Source of the DNA: Streptomyces monashensis
Lineage (GTDB): Bacteria > Actinomycetota > Actinomycetes > Streptomycetales > Streptomycetaceae
Direction: 5' to 3'
DNA: 64,000 nt
Assembly (NCBI RefSeq): GCF_001866665.1
Contig: NZ_MLYO01000027.1
Span: 62,001 to 126,000 of the forward strand
Numbering within the stretch: the stretch's first letter is position 1; the number at the start of each line of letters is the position of its first letter. Shown in pieces: positions 1 to 7,742 of the stretch. Both the position numbers and the translations under genes were made by a program. The notes under the pieces are model-generated. The model saw nothing but the letters and a program-made list of their open reading frames with translations. It had not been told where the DNA came from and did not search any database.

Positions 1-24
1 GGGGCGTACCCCCGAAAATCCCCT

Positions 25-63
25 CCCCCTCCGGGCCGCGAGGGGCATCGGACCCGGAGGGGG
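25..63 (-). terminator. Hairpin terminator of the small secreted-protein gene
   Basis: An 11-bp perfect inverted repeat (CCCCCTCCGGG at 25-35 and its complement at 53-63) lies just past the stop of the minus-strand gene ending at 106. Read on the minus strand, the stem is followed by a short T run (GATTTTC). This fits an intrinsic terminator. Confidence 0.6.
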
Positions 64-105
64 CGGGAAGTGCGGTACCGGCGGACGGACAGCGGAGGGT
101 GTCCG

Positions 106-618
106 TCAGATCCCGTCGCCTCTCGCCCGGCGATGCAGGAGCCAGGTACCGCCCGCGGCGGCGACGGCCAGCGCCGCCACACCCGCCGCGGTGTGCACGG
201 GGTCGGGGCCGAGTGCGCCGCCGACCCCCGTCTTGAGACTGCCGTGCGGCTGCACCTGTCCGTGCGCCGCGGTCAGGGCCACCACGAGGTCGCCCGTCAC
301 CTGCCGGTTGCCCTCCGCGCACCTGGCGACGATCTCGTACGTCCCCGGCTGTGCGCTCTCCGGCACCGCGAACTGGCCGATCACGTCGCCCTCGTGCGCG
401 CTCGGCGCCAGCAGGAAGGTGCCGGCGCCGACCGCGCCCGCGTCCCCGGTCGCGCCGCCGCTGTTCTTCCCGCAGGCGGCCGTGTTCACCGTGACGTGAC
501 CGCCCGGCACCACCGTGCCGGGAGTGACGTCCAGGGCGTCGGCGGTGCCGGCCCAGGCGGGCGCCGCGGCCGCCCCGACGAGCGCGATACCGGTCAGCAG
601 ACGGGCGGTGCGGCGCAT
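106..618 (-). CDS. Small secreted, C-terminally anchored protein
   Basis: This 170-residue protein is of unknown function. It has a clear N-terminal signal peptide (MRRTARLLTG, then a hydrophobic run ending AWA near residue 23). The middle domain is beta-rich in appearance and carries two cysteines (TAACGK and VARCAEG) that could form one disulfide. A single hydrophobic helix near residues 140-160 is followed by the positive tail HRRARGDGI, so the protein is probably held in the membrane with the domain outside. The reading frame extends 19 codons upstream of the chosen ATG at 618, but only the internal Met gives a normal signal peptide. Proteins of this layout are common in Streptomyces; no specific role is inferred. 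Confidence 0.75.
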   Translation of the reverse strand: MRRTARLLTGIALVGAAAAPAWAGTADALDVTPGTVVPGGHVTVNTAACGKNSGGATGDAGAVGAGTFLLAPSAHEGDVIGQFAVPESAQPGTYEIVARCAEGNRQVTGDLVVALTAAHGQVQPHGSLKTGVGGALGPDPVHTAAGVAALAVAAAGGTWLLHRRARGDGI

Positions 619-973
619 GGTGTTCCCCAGACCTTCGCGATTCGGCTGTTCGCTATCGAGGTAAGTCGCAGTCACGGGCTTCCGCCTGCTGATGACCCAT
701 CAGGAATGCGGCGAACGGGTGTCACCCCCCGCCCCCCACACGGCCCAACCCGAGCGGTGTGTCAGCAGGTCACAGCGGTGCGAAGGGCGCGCGGAAGCGA
801 CCGGCGCGAAGAACACACGAATGGCGCGACGGGCGTCATGGAACCGATGACGGCATGTCAGCGCTCCCCGGGTCCGGCCGGTGGGCGTACGGCCGGGTCC
901 GCGGGCCGGCGCGCGGTGGCGGCCATACGGAGACGGAAGCCGTGTCCCGGTGGCACGCGGGAAGCGGCAGGGG
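619..973. other. Intergenic region, no gene seen
   Basis: This 355-bp gap separates two minus-strand genes, the TetR regulator and the small secreted protein. I see no convincing reading frame, RNA gene or repeat. It presumably holds the promoter of the secreted-protein gene. Confidence 0.5.
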
Positions 974-1708
974 CTAATGCGGCAGTCGCGCGGCCAGGCC
1001 GTCCAGGACGACGTCGAGGCCGTACCCGAACTTGGCGTCCCGCTCCCGGGCGGGGTCCCGGACGGCCGTCACGTCGGTGGCGGCGTAGGCGGCGGAGAGG
1101 TTGTCGTGGCCGGCCGCGGCCTGCTGGGCGGCGGGCAGCAGGCGGGAGACGAACTCGGCCTCGGTGTGGCCGGAACGGGCGACCGTGGTGAGCCACGCCG
1201 CCTCGGTGGTGCTCATGCCCAGCACGTAGCCGAGCAGGGTGCTGATCGCCGCGTCGGCCTCGGGGAAGCCGGCCTCGACGAACAGCGCGGCGAGCCGCTC
1301 GTTGAACGCCATCAGGTTGGGGCCCAGGTAGACGAGGCCCGCCTGGCCCATCACCGAGGACACCCATGGGTGGCGCAGTGCGGCGGCCCGGAAGGACCGC
1401 GCGGCCTCGGTGGCGCCCGCCCGCCAGTCGGCCTCGGTGCCCGCCGGCACCCGGATCTCGGCGGCGACCTCGTCCACGGCCAGCTCCATCAGCTCGTCCT
1501 TGGTGGCCACGTGCCGGTAGAGCGAGGTCGCGCCCGCGTTCAGCCGGGCGCCGAGCTTGCGCATGCTGAGCGCTTCGACGCCGTCCGTGTCCAGCATGGC
1601 GATCGCCTCGCGCACGATCGCCTCCCGGCTGAGGGACGGCTGGTCGGGCTCCCGCCGCTGCCGGGCCCAGACGGAGGGGATCGGGTTCGGGTCGGTCCGT
1701 GGGGCCAT
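974..1708 (-). CDS. TetR-family transcriptional repressor
   Basis: This 244-residue regulator has a TetR N-terminal helix-turn-helix at about residues 25-70. Its recognition segment reads ALSMRKLGARLNAGATSLYR and is followed by HVATKDELMELAVDEV. The rest is a helical ligand-binding domain of the tetracycline-repressor C-terminal type. The start at 1708 (MAPRTDPN) is preferred because the upstream extension to 1810 runs through the operator-like inverted repeat. The gene is divergent from an MFS exporter, the classical arrangement for a local efflux repressor. Target and ligand are inferred only from position. Confidence 0.88.
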   Translation of the reverse strand: MAPRTDPNPIPSVWARQRREPDQPSLSREAIVREAIAMLDTDGVEALSMRKLGARLNAGATSLYRHVATKDELMELAVDEVAAEIRVPAGTEADWRAGATEAARSFRAAALRHPWVSSVMGQAGLVYLGPNLMAFNERLAALFVEAGFPEADAAISTLLGYVLGMSTTEAAWLTTVARSGHTEAEFVSRLLPAAQQAAAGHDNLSAAYAATDVTAVRDPARERDAKFGYGLDVVLDGLAARLPH

Positions 1709-1774
1709 CTGCGGACTCCTCTGCATGCCTGCGTGCGTACGTCGTTCGCATCCAGCGTACAGAGTGCAAGGGTT

Positions 1775-1808
1775 GCGCACACTGTTCCGCAGTGCGTACA
1801 GTGTGCGC
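1775..1808. promoter_or_regulatory. Candidate TetR operator
   Basis: GCGCACACTGT (1775-1785) and its exact complement ACAGTGTGCGC (1798-1808) form an 11-bp inverted repeat with a 12-bp spacer, midway between the divergent TetR and MFS genes. Related half-sites (GCGTACAG at 1755, CTGTACGCG near 1843) flank it. This fits a TetR operator controlling both promoters, but binding is inferred. Confidence 0.6.
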
Positions 1809-1866
1809 ATCGAGCGGAACGATGTACGCGCAGCGAGAACGCTGTACGCGCCAGGGAGGGAAACCC

Positions 1867-3405
1867 ATGAAGAGCCGGGAAAACTCGGAAGACCGCAGCT
1901 CGCGCCGCTGGTGGATCCTCATCGTGCTCTGCCTGAGCACCCTCGTCCTGACGATCGACAGCATGGCGCTCACCGTGGCCGTGCCCTCGATGACCGAGGA
2001 CCTCCACGCGAGCGCCCAGGACATCCAGTGGATTCTCGACTCCTACGTCCTGGTCTTCGCCGGTCTGCTGCTCACCTCCGGCAGCCTCGGTGACCGCTTC
2101 GGCCGCCGGAAGGTGATGCTGACCGGGCTGCTGCTCTTCGGTGCGGCGTCACTGGCGGGGACGTTCGCCGCGGATCCGGGCCAGGTCGTCGCGCTGCGGA
2201 TCGCGATGGGTGTCGGCGGGGCGCTGATCATGCCGTCCACCCTCTCCATCCTCATCACGGTCTTCGACGAGAAGGAGCGCGGCCGGGCGATGGCGGCCTG
2301 GGGCTCGGTGTCGATGCTCGGCCTGGTGGGCAGCCCCGTGCTGGGCGGGCTGCTGATCGCCCACTTCTCCTGGCACGCGATCTTCTTCCTGAACGTCCCC
2401 GTCGTCGCCCTGGCCCTGCTCGCCGGTGTGACCCTGATGCCGGAGTCGAGGGCGCCGTGGCAGAAGCCCGACCCGCTGGGCGCGATCCTGTCCGCCGCCG
2501 GGATGACCGCGCTGGTCTGGTGGATCATCGAGATCCCGCAGCACGGCGCGTTCGCCGCCGGCCAGCTGCCGGTGCTCGCGGCGGCGGTGCTCACGCTGGC
2601 GGGCTTCGTGCTCTGGGAGAACGTCACCGCCTCCCCGATGGTCCCGTTGGTCCTCTTCAAGCAGCGCAACTTCAGGGGCGGTTCGCTCTCCCTGGCTCTG
2701 GTGCAGATCGGCAACGGAGGTCTGCTGCTGGTCCTCACCCAGTACCTGCAGTTCGTCCTCGGCTACTCGCCCATCAAGGCGGGCCTGGCCTTCCTGCCGC
2801 TGGCCGTGACCGCGATCATCGGCAACGCGGGAGGCGTGAAGCTGGCCGCGAAGACCGGCAACCGCATCGTCATCCTCCTCGGCATGCTGATCATGGTCTC
2901 GTCCTTCGCGGTCCTCACCACGGTCGACGCCGGCTCCGGCTTCGTCGTCCCGGCGATCGCCCTGGGCCTGCTCGGTCTCGGCGCGGGTGCGGCCATGCCG
3001 GCGGCGGTCGGCGCGCTGATGGGCACCATCCCGCCGGAGCAGGCGGGCGTCGGCTCGGCCCTGAACGACACCATCCAGCAGGCCGGTACGGCCCTCGGCA
3101 TCGCGATCCTCGGCTCACTGCTCGCGAGCGGCTACACCGACCGGATGCCTGCCGACGCCCCCCTCCCGGCCCGCGAGTCCATCGCCGGCGCGGTCGCCAC
3201 AGCCCACCCGGCCATCCTCCACGCGGCCCGCGAGGCCTTCACCTCCTCGATGACCACCACCTTCACGGTCAGCGCGGCGGGTGTCCTGGCGGCGGCGGTG
3301 CTGGCCACGGCCGTGATGCGCGACCGCAAGCCGCAGCAGCCCGCCCAGTCCCCGGAGCAGGAGCAGGAGCAGGAGCAGGAGTCCGAGCCGGAGTTGGCTG
3401 TCTGA
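1867..3405 (+). CDS. MFS multidrug exporter, DHA2 (EmrB/QacA) family
   Basis: This 512-residue integral membrane protein has a spacing of hydrophobic segments typical of 14-helix DHA2 drug:proton antiporters. Motif A is visible as GSLGDRFGRRKVML, and the antiporter-type motif appears as GSPVLGGLLI. The start at 1867 (MKSRENSEDRSS) follows an AGGGAGG-like ribosome site; the longer frame from 1699 is unlikely because it crosses the operator. The C-terminus is a low-complexity tail of Gln-Glu repeats. Divergent TetR control suggests induction by a toxic compound that is not identifiable here. Confidence 0.9.
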   Translation: MKSRENSEDRSSRRWWILIVLCLSTLVLTIDSMALTVAVPSMTEDLHASAQDIQWILDSYVLVFAGLLLTSGSLGDRFGRRKVMLTGLLLFGAASLAGTFAADPGQVVALRIAMGVGGALIMPSTLSILITVFDEKERGRAMAAWGSVSMLGLVGSPVLGGLLIAHFSWHAIFFLNVPVVALALLAGVTLMPESRAPWQKPDPLGAILSAAGMTALVWWIIEIPQHGAFAAGQLPVLAAAVLTLAGFVLWENVTASPMVPLVLFKQRNFRGGSLSLALVQIGNGGLLLVLTQYLQFVLGYSPIKAGLAFLPLAVTAIIGNAGGVKLAAKTGNRIVILLGMLIMVSSFAVLTTVDAGSGFVVPAIALGLLGLGAGAAMPAAVGALMGTIPPEQAGVGSALNDTIQQAGTALGIAILGSLLASGYTDRMPADAPLPARESIAGAVATAHPAILHAAREAFTSSMTTTFTVSAAGVLAAAVLATAVMRDRKPQQPAQSPEQEQEQEQESEPELAV

Positions 3406-3420
3406 CCGGACGCGACGGGA

Positions 3421-3449
3421 AAGGCCGGTGCCCGCGGGGCACCGGCCTT
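3421..3449 (+). terminator. Strong terminator after the MFS exporter
   Basis: AAGGCCGGTGCCC (3421-3433) pairs with GGGCACCGGCCTT (3437-3449) across a short loop 15 bases after the MFS stop codon. It is a long GC stem ending in A/T pairs and could act in both directions. Confidence 0.7.
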
Positions 3450-3538
3450 CCGGGCTTCCCGCCGTGGGTTGTCCAGTGGTCCGAAGGCGGTGCCGTCACC
3501 GTCGCCGGCGATGCCGTTGCGGGTACAGAATCGTTTCT

Positions 3539-3967
3539 GTGATCACTTCGGAACCGGGGACCCGGCTGCCTTTCTTCGTCTACGGCACCCTGCGTCCCGG
3601 CGAGGCCAACCACGACCTGTTCCTGCGCGGCCGCACCACCGCCGAGGAACCGGCCCGGCTGCCGGGTGCCGTGCTCTACGACGGGCCCGGATACCCCTAC
3701 GCCGTCGAGCACCAAGGCGCGGAGATACACGGGGAGTTGGTCACCGCCCGCCCCGAGTCGTACGACGGCCTGCTCGCCGCACTGGACCGGCTGGAGGAGT
3801 ACGCCCCGGGTGACCCGGGCAACCTCTACGAACGCGTCGCCCGGCACGTCGTACGCGCCGACGGCAGTGCCGCCCCCGCCTGGGTCTACCTCGCCGCCCC
3901 GCCGGTCACCGCCCGCCTGCGTGCCCACGGCACCAGGATCGAGGGCGGCGACTGGTGCAGGCGCTGA
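3539..3967 (+). CDS. Gamma-glutamylcyclotransferase-like (AIG2) protein
   Basis: This 142-residue cytosolic protein has the GGCT/AIG2 fold. The N-terminal signature FFVYGTLRPGEANHDLFL supplies the YGTLR substrate loop, and the C-terminal part contains ALDRLEEYAPGDPGNLYER, typical of the family. Members cyclise gamma-glutamyl dipeptides or open gamma-glutamylamine bonds; the substrate here is unknown. I chose the GTG at 3539 because the family domain begins within ten residues of it. The longer frame from 3428 starts with unrelated Arg-rich sequence lying in the terminator. Confidence 0.8.
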   Translation: MITSEPGTRLPFFVYGTLRPGEANHDLFLRGRTTAEEPARLPGAVLYDGPGYPYAVEHQGAEIHGELVTARPESYDGLLAALDRLEEYAPGDPGNLYERVARHVVRADGSAAPAWVYLAAPPVTARLRAHGTRIEGGDWCRR

Positions 3968-4043
3968 TCAGTTCGGCTGTACGAGTCCTTGCAAGCGTTG
4001 ACGCCGAACCAAAGAGGAACAGCGTGTTGTGCTCTTGACGTCC

Positions 4044-4065
4044 TCACCCGTGTGAGTGCGGGTGA
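4044..4065 (-). other. Stem-loop resembling an IS200/IS605 right end
   Basis: TCACCCG (4044-4050) and CGGGTGA (4059-4065) form a small hairpin downstream of the tnpB remnant, on the side where an IS200/IS605 right end would lie. In this family, that end also encodes the 3' part of the TnpB guide RNA. The assignment rests on position and shape only. Confidence 0.4.
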
Positions 4066-4070
4066 TTCCC

Positions 4071-4097
4071 GCCTGCCCCGCCTGCCCCGCCTGCCCC
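4071..4097. repeat. Three tandem 9-bp units
   Basis: The 9-mer GCCTGCCCC occurs three times in a row beside the IS605-like stem-loop. It sits where the C-terminal half of the neighbouring tnpB has been lost and may reflect slippage or an imperfect deletion. Confidence 0.7.
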
Positions 4098-4148
4098 GCC
4101 GCGTGCAGCGGTTTCGGGTGGGTTCCTGCTTCTGCGAGCACTGCCTCC

Positions 4149-4456
4149 TCTTCATTCTTGGCGGACCCGCCGACGGGCCCTTACGGGCGCTGCCTTTGGA
4201 GATGAAGAAGTTGCTGTACGCCGTCTCGAGATCGCGCAGGGACTGCTGGAGCACCACCGCTGAAACCTCGCAGAGCCAGGCTCGTTGCGGAGTCTGCTTG
4301 GCTTGCGCGATGACCTGCCGGGACAGCTCGGTCGCGCTTGGATACGGAAGCCCCTTGTCATAGGCGTCGCGCCGCAGACGCAGGGCGTCGTTCCACACGG
4401 CGCGGGCGGACCCGAACGCCCTCGCCAAATGCGCGCGCTGGGGATCGTTGAGGTCT
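4149..4456 (-). pseudogene. TnpB (IS200/IS605 OrfB) N-terminal remnant
   Basis: About 100 residues of the TnpB N-terminal helical domain can be read. The block LARAFGSARAVWNDALRLRR is followed by a segment ending QQSLRDLETAYSNFF. A complete TnpB is about 400 residues with a RuvC nuclease domain. Here the frame collapses into low-complexity Arg/Gly sequence after about residue 115, and no RuvC or zinc-finger motif follows. No TnpA gene is present. The fragment abuts the end of a nitrate-reductase remnant, so the element probably inserted at or near that gene before both decayed. Confidence 0.7.
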
Positions 4457-4466
4457 GCCGACACAC

Positions 4467-4608
4467 TCAACTCCGCAATGCTTCCACTCGCACCGCGCAC
4501 GACGTGATCTCCGGCATCGGGGACGTGGGCGCGAGTGCCGGGTTGGTCAGGGCGTTGGCGTGGCCCGCGTCCGGCCGGTGGAAGGGCATGAACACGGTGT
4601 CCGGGCGG
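4467..4608 (-). pseudogene. C-terminal scrap of a molybdopterin oxidoreductase (nitrate reductase-like)
   Basis: In the minus-strand frame ending with a TGA at 4467-4469, the translation contains RPDTVFMPFHRPDAGHANAL, then TNPALAPTSPMPEI and the end CAVRVEALRS. This matches the extreme C-terminus of assimilatory nitrate reductase and related molybdopterin-guanine-dinucleotide oxidoreductases. Upstream of about 4610 the frame is lost and no other part of the enzyme is present. It looks like a relic left after a deletion. Confidence 0.55.
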
Positions 4609-4677
4609 GATGGCGGAGGTGACCCGAGCGGGGCGCCATGGCCCGGCCCGCCGTGAGGCGCACGGCGTCGGCGAAGT

Positions 4678-5355
4678 TCAGCGCCCCGCCGCGAGCGCCC
4701 GCGCCACCCCCGGATCCCTCGGTCCGAGGAACTGTGGATCCGGACGGAACACCGCGTCCAGGACCGCCTTGCCGGCCGCGAACACCTCGCGGGTTCCGCC
4801 GTAGTACCAGGTCACGTCGTGGTTCTCGGCGACCCCGACCCCGTACGAGGTGACGCCCGCCGCCTCGCACAGCGCCACCGCGCGTCGGATGTGGAAGTTC
4901 TGGCTGATCAGCACCGCCCGGTCCACCCCGAAGATCTTCCGGGCCCGCACGCAGGAGTCCCAGGTGTCGAATCCGGCGTAGTCACGCACGACCCGTCCGG
5001 CCGGTACGCCGTGCCTGCTGAGGTAGGCGCGCATGGCGTCGGGCTCGTCGTAGTCGGTGCGGCTGTTGTCGCCGGTCACCAGGACGACCTTCACCCGGCC
5101 CGCCCGGTACAGCGCCGCCGCCGCGTCCAGCCGGTGCGCGAGGTACGGCGACGGCTCCCCGTTCCACAGCCCGGCCCCGAACACCACGGCGATCTTCGCC
5201 GCCGGCGCGTCGGCCACCGTGCGCAGCCGGTCCGCCGTGGACGCGTACAGCCACGTCACCGGCAGCAGCGCCAGCACACACACGGCCATCACGGCCTGCA
5301 CCAGCCGCCGCTGCCCGGTGCGGGTGCGCGGCAGCCGCGGTCGACGGTTCCTCAT
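4678..5355 (-). CDS. SanA/YdcF-like membrane protein (DUF218)
   Basis: This 225-residue protein has one N-terminal transmembrane helix (about residues 17-40) after a basic cytoplasmic start, then a DUF218 domain. Domain signatures are KIAVVFGAGLWNGEPSPYL near residue 55, VKVVLVTGDNSRTDYDEPDA in the middle and LISQNFHIRRAV toward the end. SanA of E. coli is a family member linked to envelope barrier function and vancomycin exclusion. The exact activity is not established, so an envelope role is inferred from family and topology. Confidence 0.8.
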   Translation of the reverse strand: MRNRRPRLPRTRTGQRRLVQAVMAVCVLALLPVTWLYASTADRLRTVADAPAAKIAVVFGAGLWNGEPSPYLAHRLDAAAALYRAGRVKVVLVTGDNSRTDYDEPDAMRAYLSRHGVPAGRVVRDYAGFDTWDSCVRARKIFGVDRAVLISQNFHIRRAVALCEAAGVTSYGVGVAENHDVTWYYGGTREVFAAGKAVLDAVFRPDPQFLGPRDPGVARALAAGR

Positions 5356-5538
5356 ACGTCACATCCCCCCGACGTCCCCGGTGAGCGGTCCCGAAGCGAG
5401 CGGTCCCGACCATGGAGGACGCCGGCGCCCCGGATCCGGTTTCGCCTCACACCGCGCAGGTGTACGACGTGAAGCCGCGGAAAACACCCGTGACGGCCAG
5501 GCAACGGCCCCGCAACGCGGCCCCGGCAGGATCGATCC

Positions 5539-6330
5539 ATGACGGCGTCGACCCCTCCCCGCTCCGGGCCCCGCATCCGCCTGGTCCCCCCGCCCTGCCG
5601 CCGCCCGGACCGGCCCGCCCTGGTCCTGGTCGCGCACGGCAGCCGGGACCCGCGCGCGCTCGCCGCCGTGACGGCCCTCAGGGACCGCGTACGCGAGCTG
5701 CGCCCCGGCCTGGCCGTCCGCCTCGGCCACATCGAGCTGAACGCGCCGCTCCTGCCGGACACCCTCGCCGCGCTCGGCGGCGCCCCCGCCGTCCTCGTCC
5801 CGCTCCTGCTCAGCCGGGGTTACCACGTCAAGCGCGACATCCCCGCGATGGCGGCCGAGGCGCGGGCGGACGTGCGCGTGGCGCCCCCGCTCGGCCCGCA
5901 CCCGCTCCTGGCGGAGGCCCTGTACGACCGCCTGCTGGAGGCCGGCTGGCCGACGGATCCGGACGAGGCCACGCGCCGCTCCGGCGCGGTGGTCCTGGCC
6001 GCGGCCGGCTCCCGCGACCCCGACTCGGCCACGGACACCCGCCGCACCGCCCGCCTCCTCGCCGACCGCCTGGGCGTCCCCGTCCTGCCGGCCTACGCCG
6101 CGGCGGCCGGCCCGACGGTCCCGGCGGCCCTGCGCACCCTGGCGGCGCGGGGCCGCCACCGGGTGGCGGTCGCCTCCTGCTTCACCGCCCCGGGCCGCTT
6201 CGCCACCCAGTGCGCGGCCGCGGCGCCCTGGCTCGCCGCGGCGCCGCTGGGGGACCATCCGGCGATGGCCCGGCTGGTCGTGCGGCGTTACGAGCAGAGC
6301 CTGGCGACGCCGTCGGCGCAAGCCGCCTGA
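5539..6330 (+). CDS. Sirohydrochlorin chelatase-like protein (CbiX/SirB type)
   Basis: This 263-residue soluble protein has two tandem CbiX-like halves. The first half opens with the family signature ALVLVAHGSRDPRALAAV, whose His is the expected metal ligand, and continues through LLPDTLAALGG. The second half repeats the pattern near AVVLAAAGSRDPDSATDT. The family inserts ferrous iron or cobalt into sirohydrochlorin for siroheme or cobalamin synthesis. There are no siroheme partner genes beside it, so the metal and pathway are not decided by context. The first 25 residues are Pro/Arg-rich and may be unstructured. Confidence 0.85.
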   Translation: MTASTPPRSGPRIRLVPPPCRRPDRPALVLVAHGSRDPRALAAVTALRDRVRELRPGLAVRLGHIELNAPLLPDTLAALGGAPAVLVPLLLSRGYHVKRDIPAMAAEARADVRVAPPLGPHPLLAEALYDRLLEAGWPTDPDEATRRSGAVVLAAAGSRDPDSATDTRRTARLLADRLGVPVLPAYAAAAGPTVPAALRTLAARGRHRVAVASCFTAPGRFATQCAAAAPWLAAAPLGDHPAMARLVVRRYEQSLATPSAQAA

Positions 6331-6363
6331 GGGGGAGCGGCCTGCCTGGCTTACTGTCGAGCC

Positions 6364-7638
6364 ATGGAAGGCACCGCACCGAACGGAATCTACGGCTCCA
6401 CCTCGGCCGAGCGCTACGCCCCCGAACCCGACAAACGCCCGGGCCGCACCGCCTTCCAGCGAGACCGCGCCCGCATCCTCCACTCGGCCGCCCTGCGCCG
6501 CCTCGCCGGCAAGACACAGGTGGTCACCCCCGGCACCCGGAGCCAGGCCTGGGACGCCAGCCCCCGCACCCGGCTCACCCACTCCCTGGAATGCGCCCAG
6601 GTGGGCCGCGAACTGGGCGCGGCCCTCGGCTGTGATCCCGACCTGGTCGAGGCGGCCTGCCTCGCCCACGACCTCGGTCACCCGCCCTTCGGCCACAATG
6701 GCGAACAGGCGCTGAACGACTTCGCGGCCGACTGCGGCGGCTTCGAGGGCAACGCCCAGTCCCTGCGGCTCCTCACCCGCATCGAGCCCAAGCGGTTCGT
6801 GGCGGAACGCTCCGTCGGCCTCAACCTCACCCGCGCCACCCTCGACGCCGCCACCAAGTACCCCTGGCCGCGCGGCGCCCACCCCACCGACCCGGCGTCG
6901 CGGAAGTTCGGCGTGTACGAGGACGACCGCCCGGTGTTCGACTGGGTCAGAGGCCCGGCGCCGGGCACCCGCACCTGCTTCGAGGCCCAGGTGATGGACT
7001 GGTCGGACGACGTGGCGTACTCGGTGCACGACGTCGAGGACGGTCTGCACGCCGGTCACATCGACCCCAACTGCCTGTACGCCGACTCCGAACGGCAGGC
7101 GGTGTTCGAGGTCGCCGTCGGCCGCTACGTCCCGGCGGACACCGACCCCGCCGAGCTCTCCGCCGCCCTCGACCGCCTCCAGGACGCGGAATGGTGGCCG
7201 CACGGCTACGACGGCACCGCGGTCGCCCAGGCCCGGCTGAAGGACACCACCAGCCAGCTCATCGGCCGGTTCTGCCTGGCCGCCGAGGGGGCCACGCGCG
7301 CCGCGTACGGCACCGGCCGGCTCACCCGCTACGGCGCCGAACTCGTCGTACCCCGCGAGGCCCGGATGGAGTGCGCGGTGCTCAAGGCGGTCGCGGACCG
7401 GTACGTCATGCAGCGCGCCGAGCAGGAGCGGGAGCGCGCGGACCAGCGGGTGATCGTGGCCGAACTGGCGCAGGCGCTCACGGTTCGCGCGCCGGACGGT
7501 CTTGATCCGCAGTTTCGGGCCCTGTTCGACGGGGCAGGCGACGACCACGCGCGCAAGCGGGTGATCGTCGACCAGATCGCCTCCCTCACGGACATGTCCG
7601 CGCGGTCCCTGCACGCGAGACTGACGGGGCATATGTGA
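6364..7638 (+). CDS. dgt: Deoxyguanosinetriphosphate triphosphohydrolase-like protein
   Basis: This 424-residue protein of the HD superfamily hydrolyses dNTPs to deoxynucleosides plus tripolyphosphate. The metal-binding HD motif is clear: RLTHSLECAQVGRELG gives the first His, and ACLAHDLGHPPFGHNGEQAL gives the HD pair. MDWSDDVAYSVHDVEDGL supplies the downstream conserved Asp. Length matches the actinobacterial dGTPase family. It lies 33 bp after the chelatase gene and upstream of an FAD reductase and dnaG, a commonly seen Streptomyces order, consistent with a nucleotide-pool role. Confidence 0.92.
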   Translation: MEGTAPNGIYGSTSAERYAPEPDKRPGRTAFQRDRARILHSAALRRLAGKTQVVTPGTRSQAWDASPRTRLTHSLECAQVGRELGAALGCDPDLVEAACLAHDLGHPPFGHNGEQALNDFAADCGGFEGNAQSLRLLTRIEPKRFVAERSVGLNLTRATLDAATKYPWPRGAHPTDPASRKFGVYEDDRPVFDWVRGPAPGTRTCFEAQVMDWSDDVAYSVHDVEDGLHAGHIDPNCLYADSERQAVFEVAVGRYVPADTDPAELSAALDRLQDAEWWPHGYDGTAVAQARLKDTTSQLIGRFCLAAEGATRAAYGTGRLTRYGAELVVPREARMECAVLKAVADRYVMQRAEQERERADQRVIVAELAQALTVRAPDGLDPQFRALFDGAGDDHARKRVIVDQIASLTDMSARSLHARLTGHM

Positions 7639-7742
7639 GAGGAAAGTGACCTCCGGTGGCCTGATCGGGTCACTCCCTCTTCCCGCAGGACGCTGCGTGC
7701 GGGACGCTCACACATGGCGACATCCTTACGAGGAGGCATCAA

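Noticed and set aside
858..2024. Long open frame of 388 codons on the minus strand
   Set aside because: It runs antisense and out of frame over the TetR gene and operator, has very Arg/Gly-rich composition and no domain; a high-GC shadow.
5359..7632. 757-codon frame antisense to dgt and the chelatase gene
   Set aside because: Both sense genes are clear family members; the antisense frame has no recognisable motif and arises from GC bias.
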